NCBI GenBank assembly: GCA_027347805.1
Contig: DAIEQP010000304.1
Location: 1 to 6,473, forward strand
Direction: 5' to 3'
Length of the DNA: 6,473 nucleotides
DNA from: Ignavibacteria bacterium
Lineage (GTDB): Bacteria; Bacteroidota; Ignavibacteria; Ignavibacteriales; Melioribacteraceae
The notes under the pieces are model-generated. The model was not told the DNA's origin. It saw nothing but the letters and a program-made list of their open reading frames with translations, and made no database searches. Both the position numbers and the translations under genes were made by a program. This document shows, one piece after another, positions 1 to 6,473 of this stretch (within the stretch, counting starts at the first letter, position 1; each line of letters opens with the position of its first letter).

Positions 1-1829
1 GATGGATAAGTAAGAGTAACTTTATATGTGTCTTTATTGTTGATAGTCTCCATTCCTGTCAGTTCTAATTTAATTCCCAGTTTAGCATAATCCAGGTATG
101 CATTAAATGTTGCCTGAATTTTCATTGACTCCAGCTGGTCACCGCTAATTTCTTGTTCCTGACCCATCTGGCTAGTTTTTCCTTTAGTCCCGTCAAAAAT
201 TGTTTTCTGCTGAACAACACCAAAATCAACTAACTGATAAAGTTTATTTGGTGCTTTGCGAATAATTGTAACTGAAATATTCATTCCCTGCATTGCACCG
301 CCCAACTTCATCGTTTCATCCTGAACCTTTAACAATTTTTCTCTTCCTCCAACAGCATCAATATATTTATTAATTACCTGTTCTGCTGTTAAACCTTCAG
401 GAGCTTTTTTTACATTCGGATCATATTTTTCACCATATATATCATAGTAATCTAGTTTACCGGTTATGGAAAACTTGGTAAGATTTTTTGCAACTTCTTC
501 TGCTTTTCCGACAACGAGAACATTAGCGTTACCCGGTTTAATGAATTTCTTTGCTGTAGCCAGTACATCATCAGTTGTAACTGCACTTAGATTTTTCAAA
601 TAATTTTTATAATAATCCTTCGGCAGATTAAACTTTGCAATATTAATAGCGAATCGTGCAATAGTTGCCGGTTGTTCAAGCGATCTAATAAAGTTACCTG
701 CAAGCAAATTTTTAGCTTTGTCTAAATCCTCGGCGGAAACTTTTTCGTTACGAATCTTTTTCATCTCACTTAGTATTTCAGTAAGTGCGCTGTCTGTAAC
801 TGCATTTCTAACTGAGGCGGTTGCCATGAAACTTCCAACTAATTTATCGGCTGCAATATTTGAATATGAACCGTAAGTGTAAGCATGTTTTTCTCTAAGA
901 TTCATGAATAAACGACCTGTTGCGCTTCCGCCAAGAATAGTATTGAGAACCGTTGCTTTAATAGCATCTTCGCCGCCAATCGGCAATTCAATGGGATAGC
1001 AAACTGTAACAATAGATTGAACTGAATTAGAGCGATCTACCATTGCAACTTTGGTAACAACCGGAGCTTTGGGGTTTACAAAAGTATTTTTAGGCACATC
1101 CTTCTTTTCCCAATTTCCAAGATATTTTTCTACCATTGTTTTTGCTTTGGCTAAAGTAATATCACCTACAATCGCAAGGTATGCAACATTTGGTCTGTAA
1201 TACGATTGATAAAATCCTTTGCACATATCGAGTGTTACTGAATTTATTGTCTCTTCTGTTTCGGGTTCGCCATATGGATGTTCTTTGCCATATACAACTA
1301 TGGATTGAAGGCGTTGTGAAATTGCATTTGGTTCATCTTTGGCAGAAGCTAATTCAGATATTTTTTGTTTTTTAATTTTATCCAGTTCTTCTTGTTTGAA
1401 ATCGGAATTCAAAACTATATCAGACATTATTTCGAAAATCTTTTCTTTGTTTTTTTCCAAACCAGAAGCTGTTATTCCAGATGAAAAAGTTGAAAGAGAA
1501 GCACCAAGCAGATCAATTTCCTGATCCAATTTATCCTTAGTACGTTTTTTTGTTCCGGTTCTTAAGAGTTGTCCGGCTGCGTCTGTATAGCCGGCATTTT
1601 TTCCTTCAAGAATAGGATCGAGATCTAAACTGAGGTTAAATGTAACTCTTGGCAGTTTATGATTCTCTACAACAAAAACTTTCAATCCGTTTTTCAATTC
1701 GAATGATTGCGCATCTCCAATTTTAACTTCTGGTGCAGGACCCGCAGCAGGTTTTTTACTTCTATCAAGTTGAGCTTGTAAGCTAACAGTTAGAAATAAC
1801 ATAAATAACATTATCAAACTTCGTTTCAT
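1..1829 (-). CDS. Exported M16 peptidase-like non-catalytic subunit with LolA-like C-terminal domain (partial, 3' end cut)
   Basis: The frame is open from ATG at 1829 to the window edge: 609 codons and no stop, so the C-terminus is missing. Residues 1-20 form a signal peptide (Lys-Arg, hydrophobic core, LQAQ end), so the protein should act in the periplasm or at the envelope. Residues about 40-450 are two M16 (insulinase-type) halves. The zinc motif HxxEH is absent: its place, near residues 80-93, reads YTDAAGQLLRTGT. The second half keeps the substrate-binding Arg/Tyr signature (LREKHAYTYG, R312, Y317, Y319). Known M16B heterodimers pair such an inactive chain with a zinc-bearing one, and that partner lies 66 nt upstream. 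From about residue 481 a second domain begins (AEQVINKYIDAVGGREKL), resembling LolA-like periplasmic lipid- or lipoprotein-binding folds. The role of that domain is inferred from sequence feel only. A GGAGT site 8 nt before the ATG supports this start. Substrate unknown. Confidence 0.9.
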   Translation of the reverse strand, partial: MKRSLIMLFMLFLTVSLQAQLDRSKKPAAGPAPEVKIGDAQSFELKNGLKVFVVENHKLPRVTFNLSLDLDPILEGKNAGYTDAAGQLLRTGTKKRTKDKLDQEIDLLGASLSTFSSGITASGLEKNKEKIFEIMSDIVLNSDFKQEELDKIKKQKISELASAKDEPNAISQRLQSIVVYGKEHPYGEPETEETINSVTLDMCKGFYQSYYRPNVAYLAIVGDITLAKAKTMVEKYLGNWEKKDVPKNTFVNPKAPVVTKVAMVDRSNSVQSIVTVCYPIELPIGGEDAIKATVLNTILGGSATGRLFMNLREKHAYTYGSYSNIAADKLVGSFMATASVRNAVTDSALTEILSEMKKIRNEKVSAEDLDKAKNLLAGNFIRSLEQPATIARFAINIAKFNLPKDYYKNYLKNLSAVTTDDVLATAKKFIKPGNANVLVVGKAEEVAKNLTKFSITGKLDYYDIYGEKYDPNVKKAPEGLTAEQVINKYIDAVGGREKLLKVQDETMKLGGAMQGMNISVTIIRKAPNKLYQLVDFGVVQQKTIFDGTKGKTSQMGQEQEISGDQLESMKIQATFNAYLDYAKLGIKLELTGMETINNKDTYKVTLTYP

Positions 1830-1837
1830 TTTTTCAT

Positions 1838-1842
1838 ACTCC
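1838..1842 (-). promoter_or_regulatory. Ribosome binding site of the non-catalytic M16 gene
   Basis: The minus strand reads GGAGT, 8 nt before ATG 1829. It fixes the start directly before a clear signal peptide. The 66-nt spacer from the upstream gene's stop shows no hairpin with a T-run, so the two M16 genes are probably one transcript. The only other feature in the spacer is an AT palindrome, TTTTTATAAAAA, at 1849-1860. Confidence 0.6.
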
Positions 1843-1895
1843 GTTATGTTTTTATAAAAAGGAATTTGAAGTAATCGATTTATCTAATTCAATTT

Positions 1896-3221
1896 TTATT
1901 TTGGTTGCATTGATTTGGGCAGATAATAAAGAACTACCCTGTTCTCTTTTGTCAAATATTTATTAGCAACCTTTCTAAGATCTTCTTTTGTCACTTTCAT
2001 ATAACGTTGAAGTTCATTATTAATAAGATTAGCATCGCCAAAGTAAACAGAATAATTTGCTAGACTTTGCGCTATACCCGCAACAGTTGAATTTGAAGTA
2101 ACAAAATCGGTTTCAACCTGATTTCTGATTTTTTGAAAATTTACATCGCTAATTAAATCTTTCTTAACTTTTTCCAATTCAGCATTAATTGATGTTTCCA
2201 AATCTTCTGCTTTAATACCAACTTTTGCTAGTGCATAAACAACAAAAAGACCGGGGTCTTCCAAAGCAAACGGCATGGAAGCAATCGCAATAACTTTCTG
2301 CTGCTTGTCTTTTATTTCTTTTGTCAGCAGTGAACTTTCTCCACCGGTTAAATATGTTGTTAACATATCGAGTGCATAGTAATCCGGGGTTCCCTGAGCA
2401 GGCATATGGTAAGCCTGGCAAACTAAAGGCAGCTGAACTTTATCATATATTATATCTCTGACTTCTGCGGTTTTTACTGGTTCTACTTCTTTAGGACGAG
2501 TAATTTCAAATGCGCCTTTAGGAATATCTCCATAATATTTTTTTACTAATTCTTTTGTTTTTTCAATGTCAATATCGCCGGCTATTGTAAGAGTTGCATT
2601 TTGTGGAACATAAAACTTTTTATAAAATGAAATGAATTCATCAAGTTTTGCCTGATCTATGTACTGAGCAGAACCGATAGGCATCCATCTGTATGGATGA
2701 ACTTTGTATGCATTGCTGAAAATCTTTTCTCCGAGAGAACCATAAGGTCTGTTTTCATAACTCTGTTTTCTTTCTTCTTTTACAACTTTACGCTGAGTCT
2801 CAACGCCAATACTATCAATCTTCAGATGAAGCATTCTTTCGGATTCCATATACAAACCAAGTTCTAATTGATTTGAAGGCATAATTTCATAATAATAAGT
2901 TCTATCGAACGATGTGTTAGCATTAAGCTGGCCGCCCGCTGCTTCTATTGTTTTGAAATATTCGCCACGATTAATATTTGGCGAACCTTCAAACATAAGG
3001 TGCTCAAAAAAATGCGCAAAACCAGTGCGCTGTGGATCTTCGTTTTTACTGCCAACATGGTATAAAACAGATACCGCTACAATCGGGGTTGTATTATCCT
3101 TGTGAAGAATTACACTCAATCCATTATCAAGTTTGTACTGCGTGAATTCAATTTTTCTTGCTTGTGCATTTGTTATCACAAAGGACACAATGAACAAAAG
3201 GAAAAAAAGCCTGCGTTTCAT
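1896..3221 (-). CDS. Exported M16 family zinc metallopeptidase, catalytic subunit
   Basis: 441 aa, a normal length for a one-chain M16B subunit (two homologous halves of about 200 aa). Residues 1-21 are a signal peptide ending NAQA, placing it in the periplasm or outside. The zinc-binding, catalytic motif HFFEH is at residues 70-74, in the typical context GFAHFFEHLMFEGS. The third zinc ligand should be E149 or E150 in VVKEERKQS, about 75 residues on, as in the family. In the second half, the region after TGGESS (292-297) reads LLTKEIKDKQQKV and lacks the Arg/Tyr pair that binds substrate backbone. The gene 66 nt downstream has that pair but no zinc motif, so the two products most likely form a heterodimer that degrades peptides or small proteins. 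An AAGGAG site 6 nt before ATG 3221 supports the start. It follows the glyS terminator, so it is probably transcribed from its own promoter. Specific substrate unknown; a PqqL- or processing-type role cannot be told apart. Confidence 0.95.
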   Translation of the reverse strand: MKRRLFFLLFIVSFVITNAQARKIEFTQYKLDNGLSVILHKDNTTPIVAVSVLYHVGSKNEDPQRTGFAHFFEHLMFEGSPNINRGEYFKTIEAAGGQLNANTSFDRTYYYEIMPSNQLELGLYMESERMLHLKIDSIGVETQRKVVKEERKQSYENRPYGSLGEKIFSNAYKVHPYRWMPIGSAQYIDQAKLDEFISFYKKFYVPQNATLTIAGDIDIEKTKELVKKYYGDIPKGAFEITRPKEVEPVKTAEVRDIIYDKVQLPLVCQAYHMPAQGTPDYYALDMLTTYLTGGESSLLTKEIKDKQQKVIAIASMPFALEDPGLFVVYALAKVGIKAEDLETSINAELEKVKKDLISDVNFQKIRNQVETDFVTSNSTVAGIAQSLANYSVYFGDANLINNELQRYMKVTKEDLRKVANKYLTKENRVVLYYLPKSMQPK

Positions 3222-3227
3222 TAATTA

Positions 3228-3233
3228 CTCCTT
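3228..3233 (-). promoter_or_regulatory. Ribosome binding site of the catalytic M16 gene
   Basis: The minus strand reads AAGGAG followed by TAATTA and then ATG at 3221. This is a near-ideal Shine-Dalgarno site with a 6-nt spacer and confirms the start of the signal-peptide-bearing protein. Confidence 0.75.
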
Positions 3234-3266
3234 ATTTAGAATTATGTTGATTAGCCAAAACGGGGA

Positions 3267-3272
3267 ATTATA
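3267..3272 (-). promoter_or_regulatory. Candidate -10 element for the M16 operon
   Basis: The minus strand of the 3222-3385 spacer holds a perfect TATAAT, which would start a transcript with a leader of about 40 nt before ATG 3221. No good TTGACA-like box is seen 16-18 nt upstream (CAAATT there), and no TANNTTTG-type Bacteroidota element is present. The call rests on the hexamer and on the need for a promoter after the glyS terminator. The rest of the spacer holds only an AT palindrome (3344-3357) and a tandem GAAAAGT pair (3324-3337). Confidence 0.3.
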
Positions 3273-3385
3273 CCGGGATAATATTAGGAAATTTGATTTC
3301 ATTTGCGAATAATTTGACGTGATGAAAAGTGAAAAGTTTAACTTAAAAAATTTTTTATGCGTAACAGGAAATGAATTTTTGCAGA

Positions 3386-3413
3386 AAAGAGACGTACGAA
3401 TGTACGTCTCTTT
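3386..3413 (-). terminator. Intrinsic terminator after glyS
   Basis: A perfect 12-bp inverted repeat (AAAGAGACGTAC and its complement GTACGTCTCTTT) flanks a 4-nt loop, beginning 7 nt after the glyS stop codon. Read on the minus strand, the stem runs into TTTT and then CTGC, a short T-tract. Position directly after the stop, a GC-bearing stem core and the T-run fit a Rho-independent terminator. It separates glyS from the M16 operon. The plus-strand reading also ends in TTT, but no plus-strand gene lies just upstream. Confidence 0.85.
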
Positions 3414-3420
3414 ATTAGAT

Positions 3421-4866
3421 TTAACGGAGTTTTTCTAATAAATACGTCAACAATGATGAAATTGAAACTCGAACCTGTTCCATTGAATCTCTTTCCCTTA
3501 CAGTAACTGTCTGATCTTCCATTGTCTGCGTATCAACAGTAATGCAAAATGGAGTTCCAACTTCATCCATTCTTCTGTAACGTCTTCCAACTGCACCTTT
3601 GTCATCATAAAAAATTCGTAAGTATGGCCGGAGATCTGCTTCAATCTTGCGGGCAACTTCAGGCATTCCATCTTTGTTTACCAAAGGAAGAATCGCAGCT
3701 TTAATCGGTGCAAGTTTAGGATGAAAACGAAGCACACTTCTAACTTCTCCTTTTACTTCTTCTTCATAATAAGCATCAACTAAAAATGCCATAAATGAGC
3801 GGCTGGCGCCTGCAGAAGTTTCAATTATAAATGGAATATATTTTTCTTTTGTTTCGTCATCAAAATATTGCTGGCTCTTGCCGCTAAATTCCTGATGCCT
3901 GCCCAAATCAAAATCAGTTCTATTATGAATTCCCTCTATTTCTCCCCAGCCAAACGGAAATTCATATTCAATATCGGTTGCATTTTTTGCATAGTGAGCA
4001 AGTTTATCTTTTGGATGATCATGAAAACGCAGCTTATCCGGATTCATTCCAAGTGATTTAAACCATGCTATTCTTCTTTCTTTCCATTCTTCATAATGTT
4101 GGGTGTCACTTCCTGGTTTACAGAAATACTGCATTTCCATTTGTTCAAATTCTCTAGTTCGAAAGAGAAAATTTTTATTGTTTATTTCATTACGGAATGC
4201 TTTTCCGATTTGAGCAATTCCAAATGGAAGTTTTTGTCTGCTTGAATTAGCAACATTCAAAAAGTTAACAAAAATTCCCTGAGCTGTTTCTGGGCGGAGA
4301 TAAATAATATTTGCAGAATCATCTACCGGACCCAAAAATGTTTTAAACATAAGATTGAATTTGCGGGGTTGTGTAAAGGTTCCTTTATTGCCGCATTGAG
4401 GACAGCCAAGAAGATCCAAAAGTTTAGTAGCATTATTCTGATCTTCCAGAACCTTTTCAAATTTTTCTGAAAGTGTTCCTTCACTTTGAAGAACAGAAGC
4501 ATCAAATTCTTTTAACGCTTTTTCTTTATTCTTATCAGAGATTAATTCAGCAAGTGTATCAACTCTGAATCTTGCTTTACATTGTTTACAATCAATCATC
4601 GGATCAGTAAAATTTTCGACGTGACCGCTTGCTTCCCATACACGCGCATGCATAAGAATCGAAGCATCCAATCCTTCAACATCCTCGCGGTATGTCATGG
4701 CTTTCCACCATTCTTCTTTAACATTTTTAAGTAATTCAACACCAAGCGGGCCGTAATCCCAGCAGCCGTTTAATCCGCCATAAATTTCTGATGATTGAAA
4801 AACAAATCCTCTGCGTTTTGCCAGAGAAACAATTTTTTCTACAGTTTCATTTTGTTGCTTTGCGAT
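3421..4866 (-). CDS. glyS: Glycyl-tRNA synthetase, single-chain (alpha2, class II) type
   Basis: Cytoplasmic enzyme charging tRNA-Gly with glycine using ATP. From the proposed start it has 481 aa, a usual size for the dimeric bacterial/eukaryote-like form, not the alpha2-beta2 GlyQ/GlyS form. The N-terminus shows the family block FQSSEIYGGLNGCWDYGPLG (residues about 20-39), then GLDASILMHARVWEASGHV. Two CxxC pairs (C93/C96 in DCKQC, C155/C158 in GCPQC) look like a zinc-ribbon insert. Class II motif 2 is FRNEI (224-228) with FRTREFEQME; YLRPETAQGIF is at 189-199; motif 3 contains GASRSF (353-358). Residues from about 381 form the anticodon-binding domain (FHPKLAPIKAAILPL). The first in-frame ATG (4698) would delete conserved sequence. 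The frame stays open to a stop at 4896-4894, with no ATG, GTG or TTG in that stretch. ATC at 4866, 4 nt after GAGGTG, gives I/M-AKQQNETVEKI and is chosen. It lies 43 nt after the cupin gene, probably in the same transcript. Confidence 0.95.
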   Translation of the reverse strand: MAKQQNETVEKIVSLAKRRGFVFQSSEIYGGLNGCWDYGPLGVELLKNVKEEWWKAMTYREDVEGLDASILMHARVWEASGHVENFTDPMIDCKQCKARFRVDTLAELISDKNKEKALKEFDASVLQSEGTLSEKFEKVLEDQNNATKLLDLLGCPQCGNKGTFTQPRKFNLMFKTFLGPVDDSANIIYLRPETAQGIFVNFLNVANSSRQKLPFGIAQIGKAFRNEINNKNFLFRTREFEQMEMQYFCKPGSDTQHYEEWKERRIAWFKSLGMNPDKLRFHDHPKDKLAHYAKNATDIEYEFPFGWGEIEGIHNRTDFDLGRHQEFSGKSQQYFDDETKEKYIPFIIETSAGASRSFMAFLVDAYYEEEVKGEVRSVLRFHPKLAPIKAAILPLVNKDGMPEVARKIEADLRPYLRIFYDDKGAVGRRYRRMDEVGTPFCITVDTQTMEDQTVTVRERDSMEQVRVSISSLLTYLLEKLR

Positions 4867-4870
4867 GGTA

Positions 4871-4876
4871 CACCTC
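4871..4876 (-). promoter_or_regulatory. Strong Shine-Dalgarno deciding the unusual glyS start
   Basis: The minus strand reads GAGGTG, a six-base match to the 16S rRNA anti-SD, followed by TACC and then ATC (4866-4864). It is the only strong SD near the glyS N-terminus and points to ATC as the initiation codon. The overlapping GTG inside it (4874) is in another frame and reaches a stop after eight codons. Confidence 0.65.
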
Positions 4877-4909
4877 GTTCTTATTAATAAACTTTAACAG
4901 GATTTGAAA

Positions 4910-5272
4910 TCATTCGTCGCGGTGAACAGTGCCTGGTGAAAATGCAGGCAGGCAAACTGCAATATATTCTGCTCCGATCTCGCCGGGAGTGCTGTATTGA
5001 ATCCACTCACCTTTATTAGTAATTATTCCCTGCCCTTCAAAAACATCATAAATATTTTCTCTGGTAGTAACGCGTAACATTCCTTTAAGCACAACTGTGT
5101 ATTCGTCAAACTCGGGAGTTTGTCCCGGTTCAACCCAGCCTGAAGGGCTTTTCATTTTAGCAATGCTAACGGCATTTGTTTTAGTATTTACATTTCCAAA
5201 ATATTCTTCTATAATCTTGGGCTTATTTCCGGCAGCTTCAATGATTGTTGGTTTTTCAATTTTAATCGGCAT
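4910..5272 (-). CDS. Small single-domain cupin protein, function unknown
   Basis: 120 aa starting at ATG 5272; an in-frame TTG at 5278 would add two residues, but neither start has a clear SD. The length fits one cupin beta-barrel, with no signal peptide, so it is probably cytoplasmic. The first cupin motif G(X)5HXH(X)3-4E(X)6G aligns exactly on G45 to G64, but both histidines are replaced (Q51, P53) while E57 and G64 remain. In the second motif the spacing G80...G88 is kept and the histidine position is I91/Q92. Usual metal ligands are therefore mostly missing, as in some EutQ-like and other cupins. The C-terminus AEYIAVCLPAFSPGTVHRDE is distinctive; H117 there might be functional. It precedes glyS by 43 nt and is probably co-transcribed. 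I do not recognise a specific substrate; ethanolamine-utilisation-type names would rest on fold similarity only. Confidence 0.85.
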   Translation of the reverse strand: MPIKIEKPTIIEAAGNKPKIIEEYFGNVNTKTNAVSIAKMKSPSGWVEPGQTPEFDEYTVVLKGMLRVTTRENIYDVFEGQGIITNKGEWIQYSTPGEIGAEYIAVCLPAFSPGTVHRDE

Positions 5273-5294
5273 AATCAATTTTTAAATAAATTTT

Positions 5295-5306
5295 GTTCTT
5301 CAGAAC
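5295..5306. repeat. Short inverted repeat in the cupin 5' leader
   Basis: GTTCT-TC-AGAAC is a perfect 5-bp inverted repeat around a 2-nt centre, extended by two more A/T pairs after one T/G position. It would lie in the leader of the cupin-glyS transcript, 23 nt before ATG 5272. It may be an operator half-site pair, a weak hairpin or chance; nothing follows it that resembles a terminator. Confidence 0.25.
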
Positions 5307-5352
5307 GAATAATTGTATTTTTTACACCTGAAGAAGTTATTAAACTTTTGCG

Positions 5353-5360
5353 CAAATATA
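5353..5360 (-). promoter_or_regulatory. Candidate Bacteroidota-type -7 element for cupin-glyS
   Basis: The minus strand reads TATATTTG, an exact match to the TANNTTTG -7 consensus known for Bacteroidota promoters, about 80 nt before the cupin ATG. No convincing TTTG -33 box is found at the expected distance (TTG occurs only too near or too far), so the call is tentative. The element overlaps a 10-bp palindrome, TTTGCGCAAA (5347-5356), which could serve as an operator. Confidence 0.35.
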
Positions 5361-5467
5361 AGAAATGAAGTCGCAAGTTAGAAGCAGCACCCAACCGCTA
5401 ATTTAAAGTAACGAAATCAAGAAAAGGCATTTGATTTGCATAATAATGCCAGATATTACAGCGAAAA

Positions 5468-6473
5468 ATGACTAAAGCAATTACATATAATCTAAAATTA
5501 AACGAAGAAAATTCCAATCATTATTACAATGAAATAGCCACCTATGCGGACTTTGTTCACGAATTCATTGAACGAAATTACGCCTGGATAATCTCCCAGT
5601 ATCACAGTTTTGTTATCAATAAAATATATGAGAAAGAGAGAAGTCGGGGAGAATACTGCATTGAATTATTAATAATTGGCATGTGCTGGAATAAATATTC
5701 AGGGGCATCGCGCAATACTTCACAAATTGTATTATCAACACTGAATTTACTAAACAACAAAAAAAATACTCGCTTACCGTTTAGTGAAAAAATTGAAAAG
5801 TTGAAGAGTTTTATTTTAGGAAGCTTCGTTGTTCCCAAAATTAATGAAGCTGATAAAAGTTATGAATACAACCTTAATAATTTTAATAAGCTTATTTATT
5901 GGCTTGAATCTACTGGCGAATTTGTTGAAGAGGTTAATAAGCTAAAGAACTGGTCGGCATTTTTTTCTTCTCTTAACGAATGGAAAGTTGATTTTATTAT
6001 TTCATCATCTGTTGCGCTTTACGACTGGTTTACAATTTCATCCCACATAACTCTTGGCAAATACACAGAAGATCTTCAGGAATTCTTAAAGCAGCATCCT
6101 CATAAATATAAACATAGAAACGATATAATTTTTACAGGAAAAGATGAAACCGAATATTATTTAAATATGATATGCGCGGAAATCATAAATAAAGCACTGG
6201 AACCTGTTTTTGAAAAATCAATAAAGCGAACTATCGTAATTCCTGATTGCATGAAAACAAATTCTAATCAGTGCACATTAAATAATTTCGATGATGTAAG
6301 CTGCTGCACAGAATGCACACTTGATTGTTCGATCGCAAAGCTTTTTAAAATCGGTTCGGATTATGATTTCAATGTGGAAATAATCAGACACTCTCAGAAT
6401 TTTTCCCAACTATATTCAAAACTGAATTCCTGCCATGACATCGGATATATAGTTGCGGCATGTCTTTTAAACA
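5468..6473 (+). CDS. DUF116 domain protein (partial, 3' end cut)
   Basis: Open from ATG 5468 to the window end, 335 codons without a stop. An in-frame stop at 5444-5446 limits alternatives, and no SD is visible (GCGAAAA before ATG). No signal peptide is seen, so it is probably cytoplasmic. Residues 1 to about 250 are rich in Asn, Lys, Ile and aromatic residues, look mostly helical and match no family I know. From about residue 250 the DUF116 (PF01976) pattern appears: RTIVIPDCMK, then Cys at 261, 269, 279, 280, 283 and 287 (SCCTECTLDCSIAKL), followed by a variable strand and HSQNF (308-312). DUF116 proteins have no established biochemical role; the clustered cysteines suggest metal or iron-sulfur binding, which is inference. 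It is divergent from the cupin-glyS genes, so any link to them is not implied. The downstream end and neighbours are outside the window. Confidence 0.85.
   Translation, partial: MTKAITYNLKLNEENSNHYYNEIATYADFVHEFIERNYAWIISQYHSFVINKIYEKERSRGEYCIELLIIGMCWNKYSGASRNTSQIVLSTLNLLNNKKNTRLPFSEKIEKLKSFILGSFVVPKINEADKSYEYNLNNFNKLIYWLESTGEFVEEVNKLKNWSAFFSSLNEWKVDFIISSSVALYDWFTISSHITLGKYTEDLQEFLKQHPHKYKHRNDIIFTGKDETEYYLNMICAEIINKALEPVFEKSIKRTIVIPDCMKTNSNQCTLNNFDDVSCCTECTLDCSIAKLFKIGSDYDFNVEIIRHSQNFSQLYSKLNSCHDIGYIVAACLLN

Noticed and set aside
1181..1524. Plus-strand open frames of about 60 codons
   Set aside because: They lie antisense to the M16 coding sequence, have no SD or recognisable protein features, and are shadows.
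1826..1837. Mini-ORF ATG AAA AAA TGA overlapping the start of the second M16 gene
   Set aside because: The first ATG directly abuts GGAGT with no spacing, so it is unlikely to be used; three codons in an A-rich leader arise easily by chance.
2212..2421. Minus-strand 69-aa frame inside the catalytic M16 gene
   Set aside because: Alternative frame of a well-supported gene; its cysteine-rich translation follows from the codons of the real frame.
3344..3357. Perfect AT palindrome TAAAAAATTTTTTA as a second terminator or operator
   Set aside because: Only A and T, with no GC stem and no T-run of its own; expected in such AT-rich spacer DNA.
3421..4698. Shorter glyS starting at ATG 4698 (425 aa)
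   Set aside because: It removes conserved family sequence (FQSSEIYGGLNGCWDYGPLG) that is intact and in frame upstream.
4848..4874. Alternative GTG start for glyS inside the GAGGTG site
   Set aside because: It is out of frame with the GlyRS product and meets TGA after eight codons, so it would need a frameshift; no slippery sequence or length anomaly supports one.
5602..5838. Minus-strand 78-aa frame
   Set aside because: Antisense to the DUF116 gene, which has clear family features; no independent evidence for a gene here.

Overview
The window is AT-rich and looks like ordinary chromosomal DNA of a Bacteroidota/Chlorobi-group bacterium, plausibly from the Ignavibacteria. This rests on the single-chain (alpha2-type) glycyl-tRNA synthetase, the two-gene secreted M16 peptidase set with a LolA-like tail, the cupin and DUF116 protein types, and a Bacteroidota-like promoter element. 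The lineage is an inference from memory of families, not a database result. I see no transposase, integrase, phage gene, CRISPR array, tRNA or rRNA.

Layout on the minus strand, in order of transcription: a small cupin protein (5272 to 4910); 43 nt later glycyl-tRNA synthetase (4866 to 3421), ending in a strong hairpin terminator (3386-3413); then, after a roughly 165-nt gap with a possible promoter, a two-gene exported M16 peptidase operon. That operon consists of the zinc-binding catalytic subunit (3221 to 1896) and the non-catalytic partner (1829 to 1, running off the window). On the plus strand, a DUF116 protein (5468 onward, running off the right edge) is transcribed divergently from the cupin gene across a 195-nt spacer.

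The two M16 genes are complementary halves of one enzyme: the first has HxxEH but lacks the Arg/Tyr substrate-binding pair, and the second lacks HxxEH but keeps Arg/Tyr. The second also carries a LolA-like C-terminal domain. The cupin and glyS genes are probably co-transcribed, but no functional link between them is known to me.

The most notable local anomaly is that glyS has no ATG, GTG or TTG start upstream of conserved N-terminal sequence. The best-supported start is ATC at 4866-4864, just after a strong GAGGTG ribosome binding site. This is either a rare start codon with regulatory meaning or a single-base error. Nothing here amounts to a clearly new multi-gene system. The DUF116 protein, with its cysteine cluster and a long uncharacterised N-terminal region, is the least understood gene present.
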